A stretch of DNA of 64,000 bases, from positions 1-64,000 of the forward strand of contig JBBHKE010001743.1 of NCBI GenBank assembly GCA_037447655.1. Direction: 5' to 3'. This document shows positions 44,067 to 56,449 of the stretch, piece by piece (positions within the stretch are counted from its first letter, which is position 1; the number at the start of each line of letters is the position of its first letter). This stretch comes from Zygnema cylindricum. Taxonomy: Eukaryota; Streptophyta; Zygnematophyceae; Zygnematales; Zygnemataceae. The notes beneath the pieces are model-generated. The model searched no databases and was not told where the DNA came from. It saw nothing but the letters and a program-made list of their open reading frames with translations. The translations under genes were made by a program, and so were the position numbers.

Positions 44067-45229
44067 AGGGAAAGCAAGCAATTTGCCTCGTCGATATGCT
44101 TACATTTCATGAATAAAAGGTGAGACTGCCCTTAGATCGATACTTTGTTTCGTGGTTGTTGATTGTGTCATGTTATTTTTTTTTGTTATTTTTTTGGTCA
44201 TTATGCTCACGGTGTGAGTATTTCATAACTTTTAACCAAAACCAGAAAAGCAAAAGTTTTGCTTTCATTGTTCTAAAGTTTCTACACTAATACCAGTCTG
44301 GTGAAAACATTTCATCTTGTTTGAAGTTGTAATTAATTCTCTCTCGACCGTTGCTTTCACCATATAAAAAGTTTAGATTATGAGAAACAATTGCATTCAG
44401 CAAAAAATTTAGGTCAAAACCTGCAAAATTTAAGGGAAAAACAGGTTGCGGAGCTTTGAATATGCACAAAACATCTTTTTGAAGATCTACAGCACAAACA
44501 CATTGTCATTGACTATTCGCTGACTTGTTACATTCCTCCAATGGCCTTTATCATCAAATGTATACATGATGTATTGGATCCTAATAGGACAAAGCATTTT
44601 TCGATCCGATATTCTTTGCATTCCTATGGTATGGTAAATGCTTTTGTTTTTAGTGATTGAAGTAAGTATTTTGTCAATAAAATTTTGAAGGCATTCTTGA
44701 CATTCGATTCAGATTTAGTGTTGTCAAGCCTTCAGCAAATCCTTCTCTTATAATATCTTATCGTAATATTATCTTATTGCGAAAAATTATTTTAGTTCTA
44801 GTTGCCACTGTTCAGTTTAATTGGTAATCATTTTTAGATACTTTCTTACATATTTCTTTAAATAGTTTTAGGAAAAGATCCTTACAAACCTATGCTTACA
44901 ATGACGAAAACCACACAGGAGTGGTTGGCGGCAAGGAAAGAAAGAAAGGTAGAGACAGGAAAATATGTTTGGCTTTGCATCTCCGAGCTTTAAGTGTTTG
45001 ACTGTCGATTTTTTTTAACAATTCGTGCTTTGATAATGCATTGGTAGATATGATTCACGTTTTTATTCTGTAAACTTGTGAAGTTCCTGCTTCTCGCATC
45101 TCCTTCCACGTGTCTTGTGTCTTTTTGGTAATTTCATGTTTAGTTTATTTTCATGCACAATTGAATGTGCATGTACCAAGGCGGCTTTTGTGCTACGGTG
45201 GTAATAACCGCTGAATAGAAAGTCAACTA
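44067..45229. other. 3' flank of the zinc-finger gene with one candidate exon
   Basis: 44872-44948 is bounded by 'ttttag' and 'gtagag'. In copy B (58217-58300) one frame reads YAYNDETTQEWLEARKERKK; copy A has one extra base that shifts this frame. Similar boundaries in both copies suggest an old exon of an unidentified gene. Otherwise non-coding. Confidence 0.35.
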
Positions 45230-45445
45230 CACTGCTAATCGTTACTCGTGTCAAAGTTTTTTCACCACTTTAAACATTTTTTCTTTGTGCACACTTGTCG
45301 GATTGTCAATCCTATGGTTGCTATTGGAAGGCAAGATTCTCACTTTCTTATTGGCGGCCTCTGATTGACAATTCAACAAGTGTGCACGGAGCAAAGATGT
45401 TTTAACAGGCGAAAAAAACTTTAACTCTAATAACGATGAGCGGTG
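45230..45445. mobile_element. CACCGTG-family MITE, diverged
   Basis: Starts CACTGCTAATCGTTACTCG, ends 'gatgagcggtg', TA on both sides, 216 bp. In copy B (from about 58,436) only the left end remains and the rest is deleted. Confidence 0.7.
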
Positions 45446-45986
45446 TAGTCATAATTACAACAATCTTGAACATTGGAAGATGGAAAGACAGTAAGACAGT
45501 TAGCTAACAACTGCAGCAACGAAACAGTTAAAAATTTGCATGTTACCTTTTCTGCCATTTTTAGTAGAAGGCAGATTGTGAGTTTTTAATGAAGCTTATT
45601 GTTTTCATAAAATTATTTGTTAATAGAATGCATGGATGTCAGTCACAAAAACCGTTTTTTTTTTCAGTATCTGGTTGGATCATCTTGGTAACGAGTCCAT
45701 CAATTGCTCCCTTGGTTCTTTTGAACTGATGGTAATAATTTTGATTTCTTAGCCAAAGAACAAAAGTCTCTATTGCAACGGAGGTTCCTTGTAAGCGAAA
45801 TAACAGAAAACATCAAACAGTACGGATTACATTACGCAGCCACTGTAAATGAGAATATGTTACTTCTTGTATTACACCAAAAACTGCCAATTCAAAATAG
45901 ATTGCAATCGATTCTGTTTTTTTTTAAATTATCCTTTGATAGCTCGTGAATTTCTTTCCAAATTCGTCGTAAACGTTACAATGCTA
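45446..45986. other. intergenic part of the duplication with a candidate exon
   Basis: 45754-45845 starts after 'ttcttag' and in one frame reads LLQRRFLVSEITENIKQYGL, followed by a GTAAAT donor. The same peptide in copy B (58674 on) is LLQRRFLGSEITENMKQCGS. Conservation of the frame across the two copies hints at a real exon; I do not recognise it. Confidence 0.35.
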
Positions 45987-46525
45987 CACCGCGAATCGTT
46001 ATTAGTGTCAAAGTCACTAATTTGGGTTCTTAAAATTTTGATTTTTTTTTTCAAATAGGATACATGATTTTAATTTTTCCTTGACGTTAATTTAGGTTCC
46101 GTACAAAATAAAGTAAAGCCCGAAAGTACAATAAAATATAAATAGTGTGGTGTACGGTCGATGTCAGACCGTACATAACTGTACCTTTCCAAGTGAAAAT
46201 TTACAAAAAATGAATTAAATCAGACGCGCACGCATAGGAATGTGCGCTCAAAAAAACGGGAGTAGTCTGACACGTAAATTAGTATAGCATGTACGGATCT
46301 TTTAAATTCGCGACGACGTACGATTTCTAATATTTTGTCGGATGCATATATTAATGTATATAATCGTACGGCGGATATTCCATTTTTGCTGTTCGCAAAT
46401 TAGCATAAACGCCGAAATTAGAATACACCTTTTTTCTGAAGATTTTCAAATTCTTAATTAGCATCAATTACGGTAAATTTTCTTCAACACTATTTAAACT
46501 TTGACACTAATAACGATTCGCGGTG
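45987..46525. mobile_element. long CACCGTG-family element present only in copy A
   Basis: A 539-bp element with ends CACCGCGAATCGTTATTAG and 'taacgattcgcggtg', TA flanks. At the matching place in copy B (about 58,910) it is absent, so it probably inserted after the segmental duplication. Confidence 0.75.
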
Positions 46526-46750
46526 TAGTTCGCCATCTTGCTGAGTTGGACAAAGGAAATTCGCATGGTCGTCAACCCAGAAAAGAAAAAAATTGCCGAG
46601 CAGGGCACCTCAAAAAGGTACAAAAAGTACAAAATTAGTGACAAAACTGTTTTTTGCGTACCATTTGTAGTTTTGTACCTTTTTCGATAGCAATCCACTT
46701 TAGTTTTCCCGCTTGCATGCGGAATTCCGTGTTTTCCGCCGTCTACGCTA

Positions 46751-46953
46751 CACCTTGAATCGCTGTTAGCGTCAAGTTTTTTTTTTCGCCACATAAAAGA
46801 TTTTTCTCTATGCACACGTGTCACTTTCCGTCCGGAGGCCGCCACTCGGAAGGTACAGTAACATTTCTACCCTTACATCGCAACCGTCGATGAAATTTTG
46901 TGACACGTGAAAGATGTTTTACGCAGCGAAAAAAAGAATGACGATTCACAGTG
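46751..46953. mobile_element. CACCGTG-family MITE shared by both duplication copies
   Basis: 203 bp, starts CACCTTGAATCGCTGTTAGC after TA and ends 'gattcacagtg' before TA. The matching element in copy B is at 59456-59687, so the insertion predates the duplication. Confidence 0.7.
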
Positions 46954-49900
46954 TACCGGCTAATTAAAAATTTGAAATCGCATATTCGGACGGTTCCAGT
47001 TAAATTGTTAATGCATGTTTCGGGCAAGCGTAACCAATCAGAATCATGCTTCCATAATGCACGGAACCCTTGGTTAATGGAACCGTTAGTGTGAATGTTT
47101 CGAGGAGCAGGGGCCAATCAAAAGCCAACAGTTCCGCAGAACAGTAAAGAAACTTTGGAATATACATAATACTCGAACTATATAACGCTTCAATCGCCGG
47201 CAATAATCAGGAATTTTGCAAAACTTTTGTAACATTGAAACTTTCAGTTTTTGTGTTCAAGCTCTGAGAAAGCATTGCTTCCCTTTTTTCTTGTTTCATT
47301 TCCTCTTCCAATCTTTTTTGAGACATTGGGTGGAAAATTGAAGGTGATAATACTTTTTTTTTTCATTTTTGCAAAGTTTTATGCATTGACTTTTGTTTTT
47401 TTTTATTTGATGTTGGTGTTAACATAGAAGTTTTGAACTAGTTTCCTAAGCCCTAATACAGTTTCCGATTTTTGAGAGTCTGTCAAATCTATTCCTTCAT
47501 TTTTTTTTTAACAGAGTGTGAAAAATCTATTCTTTCATTTTTTTTTTCAATAGAGTCTGACAAATCTAATCTTCTATTTTTTTTTAATACATAATATGTA
47601 TATTTCCTTTGTTGGATAGTTAAGTGCAGGTTCAATTCTAAAAGTAGACAAAGACTTGGGATAGGGATTTGGTATGTGTGTGTGTTTGTTTACAAATTTT
47701 TTTTTTTTCTTAAGCTATAAATTATTACATAAAAAATTAAATGTATAAAAAAAAGGAGAGAGAGCTAGAAATTTATAATGAGGAGGTGTACAACTATGTA
47801 CAAAACATGTAAAAACAAACTTAAAAAAAGGTAAAGGGTGGTGCGGGAAGATGGTTTGATAGTGGTCAAGAGTTCAAATTATATTTGGCAAACAATATCC
47901 TTTTCTTAATATGTGCATCATACACAACTTTTATTCAATTTAAAATTTAATTTTAACTCTGAATGAAATGGAATGTGAAATGCCTCATACCAAGTTTTTT
48001 TTTTTTGTTGCTTGATTTTTTTTTGCTTTCCATCAAAATGAAATTGAATGTGGATTTTCTTCAATTTCATGCGATTGCAATCTTCTGGATTCGGCATGTG
48101 TTCTTGTTTTGTTGTTTTTTTCTGTTGTTTCCAAATATTTATAATGATATTGAATTTGGGGCTTATTATATTTCATTACAATATGAGGTGTTCTTTACGT
48201 CCGGCATTAATATGTCTAACAATTTTATCTAAAATAATTATAATATAATTTTATCTAACATTGATCTAAAATTTTGACGCCTTTGAGAGTCAATAATCGG
48301 TGTTATATGACCGATTATATTTTCCCAATTTGTGATTCTCTAATTTTGGTATGGTGGAAGCTTTTGATGTAGTTTTCTTCGAAAAGTTTTCTAATAAAAT
48401 TTCTTGCTCACATTTCCATTCAAAAATTTGTTTGCAATTTTGATTTTTTAATATTGAGCCACAAATAATTACATAATTCTCTAATTTTGTAAATTTTTGT
48501 CAATAATTTTTTTTACTCATTCCAAGGAAAAATAATTCCCACTGATCACTGCGCTGTTTTATGGCCGATTGATTGTACCATTTTGTAATTCCCTAATTTT
48601 GGTAAGGTGGAAGCTTTTGATGCTTTGATCCCCACTATCTGATTTTATTTCCTTTTGTCCTATATGGCCTAATGCCTACGTTATAGTTATGTGTCCGAAG
48701 ATGTCCCTTATTTGATGAATGTCTACCAATGTCACCTTAAGTCTTCTAATGTCCAATGTCCACCATTTTCTTAACATGTCCTATTTGCATTATCTAATCT
48801 TTCATGTCTTTATCTTCCATGTACACCGCTCGATGTCTAATATCTTGACTTTGTCCAGTTTCCTCCAAATGGGTCCTTCGAGTCTTAATAACAACACCCC
48901 AATGTCCCTTTTCCGAGTATTTAATGCCTTTTGTCGCTTTGTCCATTGTCCTTTTTATGATGCTTCATGTTTGATGTCATGTCTTGTGTCTTCTATTCAG
49001 AATGTGAATTTATAAAATCAGTTGTTATTTTTTCTTTTGTTGTTGTTGTTCCGTTGTTCTTGTTCTTTCATCTTCAAAGTTTATCACACAATTTACTTTT
49101 GTGTATAGGTCAATTAGAAGTAAATACTTAAATGGAACGTTTTCTTTTCAAATCTTAGAATGATACATAGTTCCAAAAATCCCATTGTTGGGAGGTCATC
49201 TCTATTAGACTTTTTTTGTCACTCTCTCTTTCTTCCATCTTATCGCTTCTGTCTTCACTTTTGGTAGTTTTATTATTTTAACTTATTTTATTCTCTCATA
49301 TTACCTCCCATTTTTGGGATTCAATATTGAACAGGATTTAAAAAAAAATTGCTCAGAGAAATTTTCCTCCGATTTTTTTAAAGAACACCATGGTCGTGTT
49401 TAGAGGTGAGTCGCTTCTTATAACAAAAAAAACATTAATAAAGAATAATTTGAAATCATAATTTTATGAATAGTTTGCAAGGACACTAAAGGTCATTATT
49501 GGTTTTGCATTTTCTTTTAATTCTTTGAAATTCTCATATTATACCCATAAAAGTGTCACATTTTCTTTAATTTGCAACAAAATCTCGATCAACTTCTTCA
49601 ATTGTGAAAGATGAATTCTTAATCAACTGTTCAAGCTATTAAATTTGTTTCTCATCATTTTTTTTTTATAATTTGAAATTATATACCTAAACGATGTACA
49701 GCCGTCTTCAAACATTATATTTTTTGTTGTCTTATGAGAGTGTATATCTCTCAGTTGACATACAAATGAAGAGTGAAAAAACATTAATTACCCGAATCTG
49801 TTTTTATTTAGTATGAAAATATCTCATTTTCAAGTATATATATACCTAGTAATCAAATTATTCCTAAGGGAATGTGACAAGAAGTGGGAAAATTGTACAG

Positions 49901-52284
49901 TGAAAAAATTTAAGCCAAAAATCACCCCCGAAAGACAAATTGTGTGTAAATTGATTATATTGATTATTTGATTATTACAGAAAAAGTAGTCACAAAAAAA
50001 GGATAGACAATAATAAGACAAATTGGTTTAGGAAGTGCTAAACCAAGAAGTTATAAGACAAAATAGTATAAAAAAACAGCTTCAATATAACGAGTGGAGG
50101 CTAGAGGTAATAATAGTAAAGTAGTGTCGGAGCAGAATTCTTATATTCATAACTATTATTCTTTCATTTCTACTTTGAAATGTTTCAGGTAAATCCAAAG
50201 AAAGCATTCAAACTGAAGAAATTACTCAAATCGAAGAAATTCGAATCGTTACCGGTGAAGTTTTGAAAATGAAGAGAAAACGGACATCGACTCGTCGGGA
50301 ACCAAGAAAAAGCAAAAACCCTAAAAATAATAAGGGAACCATGGAAAAAATTCAACCTTGGGATACCGATGGAACTCTTCAAAAACAGTTGACTAAAAAA
50401 ATTGAATCTATATTGTCGAATGTGACGAAGCTCGAGAAATTAGAACGAGAGGGAAAGCTTTTCGTAAAAAAATGAAATTTTTGAAAGGTTTCGTGTATAA
50501 AAATAGAGTCTATCGATTTCAAACGTTTCCTTTTGGTTGAGAAAAGACTTGGAAAATATTGAAAATAATGCGGAAAGGAGAAAAAATGAATGAAGAGATA
50601 CATGAGTGACATACAAAACTTTTTGAGTTTCTCTCTTTGTTTCTCTCTTTTAGATAAAGTCGTTTTACATTTGGGAAGGCAGATATACTCTTAAGTTTCT
50701 TTCTTCTTTGAAAATGTTGCTTTACATTTGAGAAGATGATAAGAGTGGCAAAAAAATTTGAGAAGTGAAATATGCAAAAAAAACCCATGGAAAGTTCTCA
50801 AACATATAAAACCTATGAAATTTTGGTTGTCATTTGAATGCGAATGTGTGTGCGTGCGTGCGTGCGTGTGTGTGTGTGTTCTTTATTTGTTTTTCTTGTT
50901 ATTTTTTCCTGTGAAGTTTATGAATTTTTTCCTCCTTTCTTGGGATTGTGCGATGGGACGAACCATGAACAATCTTCCGCTTTATTCCGTTATGCCTTGC
51001 ACGTGTTGAGCTTATATTGGTCACCTTTTCAAGTGAGGTCAATTTTTTTGTTTGAGAGGAAAACTTGCCTGCGGATCCGTTCACTTTTTGCGCTCATAAA
51101 ATTTTTGAGCTAATAAACTTTTTTACACTAATGTACTTGTCGTGCTAATGAACCTTTTAGCGCTAGTAAACTTATTAAATTTTTTTTGCGCTAATAAACT
51201 TTTTGCGGTCATTAATTTTTTTTGCGCTAATAAACTTTTTGCGGTCATTAATTTTTTTTTGCGCTTATAAACTTTTTGCGCCAACGGATTTTTTGCGCTC
51301 ATAAATTTTTTGTGTTAATGAAGGGTTTTACTTTGGACATTTGCCTGGAATGGAAAATAAAGGAAAACTAATCCAAGGTAGCAATTGAATTTATAAGCAA
51401 TAGTTCAATAACGTTGTATGAGTTAACCTTGTACTAAGATATGTATTATACGCACTGTATTGTATATAACGTTTTCGAATGTTTTCACATATTCGAACTA
51501 AATTCACAAGTGAAAGATAATTCATGATACAATTTAGAAAGGCGATAGTGGCACATGCGAAAAAAAGGTAGCTTTAATAAAAGTGAGGTAACTGGAAATG
51601 ATCATGAAGTGATTTTTTTATTTTTTTTAGGGTACGCATCGGCAGTGGCTGAATCGTACCGATACGTATCGCCAATCGGCATGCGATGCGCTATGCGTGT
51701 TTGCTCTAAACTTCTTCGAAACTTCGTCTGCAAAAATCTGTCCAATCGAGTCTAATATGGCGTTGAGATGCGTCATTAGATTCATTTACAATTATTTATT
51801 TTAACGGCTACCATATCTCCACGTCGTCAATATTACATCTCTGCCGTTCATGAAATAATCCTCCGTACAATATCCTCAATCCAAGACACCTCATCATCCA
51901 CCTCAACTTTAAAATGCCACGCTGGCCGAAACCAAATGCCCACGTCATACGAATCTATTATATAACAGCTTCGAATCAGTATTTCGCAAAATGTACAGAG
52001 TGGCTATCGAAAGGAATGTTCCACGTTTCAATTTTTTCCCCAAGTTCATGCAATCCGTACAATCGACGGTCAGGATTCCGAATTAGAGAAGCGTCCCAGT
52101 TCGTTATCCATCGTTCTGTATACGGACGAAAATTCGGTCAGGTTCATTCCGTACGAACAAGAGAAATTCTGTCCTTCCTAAGCCGCCCGCCAAATCATCC
52201 ACTCAAAAAATGTTTTTTTTCTCTTCTTTTCATTGCCACGTCGGCTTCGGAACCTCGTGTGGATATTCGAAAAAATTTCATTTG
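46954..52284. other. right part of copy A and spacer to the second bicupin
   Basis: 47,200-48,500 is AT-rich non-coding. 48,660-49,010 is rich in ATGTC words and recurs at 60,620-61,110. 49,333-49,404 may be an exon of an unidentified gene (frame in copy B reads FFAFFQTTPWSCLE; copy A has a stop). 50,190-50,475 follows a 'tgtttcag' acceptor and is open for about 95 codons in one frame (Lys-rich, ending FVKK), without a recognisable domain. 50,846-50,880 is a GT repeat. Confidence 0.4.
51070..51330. repeat. TTTTTGCGCTAATAAAC minisatellite
   Basis: Degenerate units such as 'tttttgcgctaataaacttt' and 'tttttgcggtcattaatttt', about 30-37 bp each, 6-8 copies. Confidence 0.8.
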
Positions 52285-52404
52285 CCACGTGTCGTCCGAT
52301 CCAAGCTTTGGTGCATGGAGATTCCCGGCCATCTTTTCGCTTAGAGGAACAAATCTCAACCGTCCGATCTGCCGTACAATCGATCCCGGTTTCTTTATAT
52401 AAAT
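52285..52404 (+). promoter_or_regulatory. promoter of the second bicupin: G-box and TATA box
   Basis: CCACGTGTC (52285-52293) contains a CACGTG G-box/ABRE core. TATATAAAT (52396-52404) is a good TATA box 115 bp upstream of the ATG at 52519. TGCATGCA near 52478-52485 looks like an RY-type word but lies in the likely leader. G-box and RY words are typical of plant seed-storage promoters; function here is inferred. Confidence 0.55.
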
Positions 52405-53520
52405 AAGGGAAATGACGGCAAATATTATATTAAGGAATTATTCCTCTCTCTCTCAAAAATCGACGAATCAGGAAGCTTGCATGCAAAGAGAAGGAGAAGG
52501 GAAAACTGAATCATCATCATGGCTGCGTATCTCCTTAGCGCCGTTTTAGGATTGTACTTGTTGTCATCCGTACATTCCGTACATGCGACAGGAGAGAGCG
52601 AGTTTATCGCACCTTCTCCCGCGAAAGTTGTGAGCACGGAGGGAGGATCCGTACATGTTTGGAGCGAGGATTTCCGTCAGTTCCAGGTGCGTTCCGAACC
52701 GGTTCCATGCTTATAGCGTATAAATATTAAAATGTTGATCTGTTCTATGTATTTCAAATGGTTTCAGTTTTTTGCTTACTCTCATCCTATTGTGAAATAG
52801 TCGAAGGGATCGCCTACATTGCGCGGCCGCCGTTTCGATTGGAACTTTGAATCTGGTGCGCCCAATCCAATCGGACGGCAGAGAATTATGCGCACTGATT
52901 TTTAGATTTACCAAATCTGTCAAATCTGCAAGTTGCAAAAAATGATTAATCTGCTGCCGAGGAAATTTTCTGTAGTGACTCCACTTGACTTTCAGATCCC
53001 ACGTGGACATCCGAGATTCAAGCTTCAAATTATACAATTTCACGCATTGCGTTTAACGGCTGAGATTGAAGGAGAAATGTGCTACACTCGGATACGCGCG
53101 TGAAACTCCGACACTTGGCTATCCCAACTTGCAAATGTGCCAAAGCCCTCCGTACAAACAATGTACCTTTTCGCACCACACAACAAAACACAAAATCTCC
53201 CTCTTCCACATCAACGGTGCCGATTCACTCATCGAACCACTCACATCGTACAAAATCCCTTACATCCCGACACGTCAATTTCTCCTTTTGTACCGTACCA
53301 ACCAAACGTCGTCACAATCTCCCGTACCAGCCGTACTCACCTATTCCGTACTTTCTCGTACTGTGGTGCAGGACGCCCACCTGGGCGCGGCTCTCCTGAC
53401 CGTGCAGCCGAAGTCCCTGGCCGTGCCGCAGTACACGGACTCCCCGACGCTGCTCTACGTCCTCGAGGGCTCCGCCCGGGTCGGCCTCATCACGCCCGTC
53501 GGCATTCCCGCCGTAAACAA

Positions 53521-54755
53521 GTGAGTACCACCAAAAAAAAAAAAAAAAAAAAAATCGTACGGCAAATTTGTACCAGATGTACGGACATTTAACATCCACG
53601 GAAAAATTTCAAATTTCCTGCATTGTACGACACTCGAAAGTTTTACAAAACTGTACGGTATTCAATGAAACTGAACTCTCAACCTCCCGTTCACCTCTCC
53701 CTCCCCTCTCCCTCTCCTCTTCTCCCCTCCCCAGGCCTCTCGGAGGCGACGTCTGACCATCCCGCGGCTGGGTGCGGTGGATCTGGAACGATGACGTCAG
53801 CAGTCCTCTCGATTGGTCCCGTGGCCCCACGTGGCCCAATGGGCACACGCACCTCCTGGGGGCCAAGAGGACACATTGGAGGGTGCTGCAGTTCGGGTGG
53901 GAGGGATGGGGAGGGATTGGTGTTGTTTTATTTTTTCCTGCCCTTCTTTTTGTCATTTCTTTTCTGTTTTTTTTTTCATTCTCTTTTTTTTATGTCTTCT
54001 CTCTCTCTCTCTCTGTCTCTCTTCTCCCTCTCCCTCTTCCTTTCTTCTCTCCTCCTCTCCTCCCTCCTCCTCTCTCCCTCTCTCTCCCCTCCTCCCTCTC
54101 TCCTCTGCCTCCCTCTCTCTCTCTCTCCCTCTCCCTCTCCCCCCCTCTCTCTCTCTCCCTCTCCCTCTCTATTTACTTATCTAGTCCCTACATGTGCTAT
54201 TTTGTCCGTATCCGGGCAGCCCAAAACTTTTGGCGCACGCGTGGGACGTGACAGAGGATGACGTGGAGAAGCTTCTCAACTCGCAGGAGGCGGCCGGGTT
54301 CGTCAAGCTGGAGGTGGGGGGGGAGGGAAGGGAAGGGAAGGGGAAGGGAAGGGCATATTGGGGTTGATTTTGTGCATTAATCAATGTAGTGAAAGAAAGG
54401 GAAGGAAAGAAAAAAAAACAATGGGGTATGGGGTTAGTTTAGTTTTTATGGGATTTTTTTTGTGAAATTGACATTTTACGATATTTGGTGTTGACCTTCA
54501 GATTTTTTTTTTTTATTTTTTTTTTAGTTTTTGAGTTTTGTTTTCCCTTATGGTTACATTTGATATCAATGTTATGTTGTTTTTTTAAGAGATTGTTTTT
54601 TTTTTTTTTTTTTAATAAAATCGAATAGAAGAAGTTACTACAGACTGTTAATTTTTTTTTTCTCCTCTCTCCCCCCCTAAATCCCTCCCTCCCTGCCTCG
54701 CACCTCTCTCTCCCCTCTCTCCCTCCCTCTCTCCCTCTCTCTCCCNNNNNNNNNN
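53521..54755. repeat. CT-rich intron tracts and an assembly gap
   Basis: 53690-53730, 54000-54180 and 54655-54745 are CTCTCCC-type tracts in introns of the second bicupin. 54746-54755 is a run of ten N, i.e. a scaffold gap of unknown real size. Confidence 0.9.
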
Positions 54756-55224
54756 TTTTTGAATCCTTTCTGCATTTTTGTTAACTAGCTCCGGACTCTC
54801 AATTGATGTCAATGTTAACTATTATCCCATCATAAATTTATTTATTTTGTGTCCTTATACAGCAATGAAAGGGTGTTGTACAACATAATGCAGCTGAGCC
54901 TATGTTGAGATGTTAAAAAATTGTCTGCCGATATGTATTTATCAATTGTAACTGTAGTTAACTCTCAGGCCTCGATCAATTGTTTTTACGTCTTTCCTAA
55001 GTTTTTTAGGCAATGCTGAAGAGAATATCACTTGAAGGGACCAATAACAAGGTGTAAATTTCATCTCTTGTGTCGAAGGAGTTTCGTTTTCTGGTAGAGC
55101 TTTGGGAAATGTTTGTTTGAAATTACTTACGAGTTTCAGAGTTTGATGTTCTTTGGCAGCTAAGCAAGGACTTCATTTCCGTTAGGTTGCTGGAGTCGCA
55201 AGTTTGGACGGAAAAAACAATTGT

Positions 55225-55575
55225 AGTTTTATTTACAGTTTGTTAACAATTCTAGATATTTACAAGCTGTAACAGTCGTAGTAATATTTACAACTTGTTA
55301 ATAGTCATAGTAATATTTACAGTTGTTAACAGTCGCAGTATTATTCACAACTGGTTAACCACTGTAGTATTATTTACAATTTGTTAGTTGTTAACAGTCG
55401 TAGTAATATTTACTATTAATTAACCATCGTTGTATTATTTACAATTTGTTAACAATCACAGCATGATTTACAATTCGATAACAATTGTAGTAATATTCAC
55501 AATTTGTTACCAATCATTAATTAATATATGCAATATGTTAACGACCATAGTATTATCTACAATTTGTTGGCAATC
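55225..55575. repeat. minisatellite, copy B of the 41995-42400 array
   Basis: Units 'tagtaatatttacaatttgttaacaatc' (shortened variants), about 12, in the same position relative to the zinc-finger exon as in copy A. Confidence 0.8.
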
Positions 55576-56449
55576 GTATCTTGAATGGCATCTCTTATGA
55601 ATGGTTTTTGCACAAGTTTATTGTGTTTGAGTCAGAGAGTTTGTCTTTTGTCCATGCCTTTTGCTGCTGCTGTGAATAAACCGCGAGGGGAAAGGAATTC
55701 CAAGTTTTGCTTCTTCTTATGCCTCCTAATGAGTTTTTTTCTAAATTTGTCTTCTTTTTAACCGAATGCGAAGTGTGTCTTTGTTGTAAACTTGAAGCTA
55801 AAATATAGGAACTAACGCTGGCATCTTGGTCACAGAAATTTCTTTCTCCTGTCTGGCTGACTTGTAACATGGAATTTCAGAATGTCAGAGCCGATAGTCC
55901 CTTCTTGTGTCAGTGAAAATAGCTCTGTTATACTATGGATAACCGAAAGCATATTATTATTTGTTGAGACATGAGGCCTTACTGGACGTGAAGTTCAATT
56001 GTGAGCTTACTAGAAATGGTAGATGTAGTTGTTTTCATGAGGGCACGTGTTGATTTTTTTTTATATATAGGAATGCTTACCGTGGATCTATCTTTATTTT
56101 TATTTGCATCAATAGCGCGATAGGTAAGTTCACATTTGGCAGAGAAAAACACAAATCAGCATTTTAGGTCACCTGGTAAGGCTCCCAACTCATAAGAATA
56201 TGACAAGTTATTTGAGATAAGAAAACTGGAATAGGTGTAAAGAAATGTCAAGCTTTGTAGGAACATTGCATTGCACTGCATCAAATCTTGCCCCATCCTT
56301 ATGGATTTGTAGTCCTTGTCACTAGACTTATATTAAGCGCTTCTGATGATGAATTTTTATGATTGACTGTTAACAGAACTCTGTCCTTTATCCGACAAGT
56401 CAACTCCTAACATTTGTTTTTCTCCTTATTGATTGCGCTACAACCGCAG

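Larger units (their letters stand above)
41587..49440 (+). repeat. segmental duplication, copy A
   Basis: About 7.9 kb that recurs in the same orientation at 54822-61535. Anchors: 'ttatcccatcataaatttat' at the left, the whole zinc-finger exon 2, 'ataacgcttcaatcgccggc' near 47,180, and 'caccatggtcgtgtttagag' near the right end. Local identity appears to be above 90 percent in exons and lower elsewhere, with indels. Confidence 0.88.

Noticed and set aside
50846-50880. Possible regulatory GT-rich site
   Set aside because: Simple (GT)n/(CGTG)n microsatellite with no further support.
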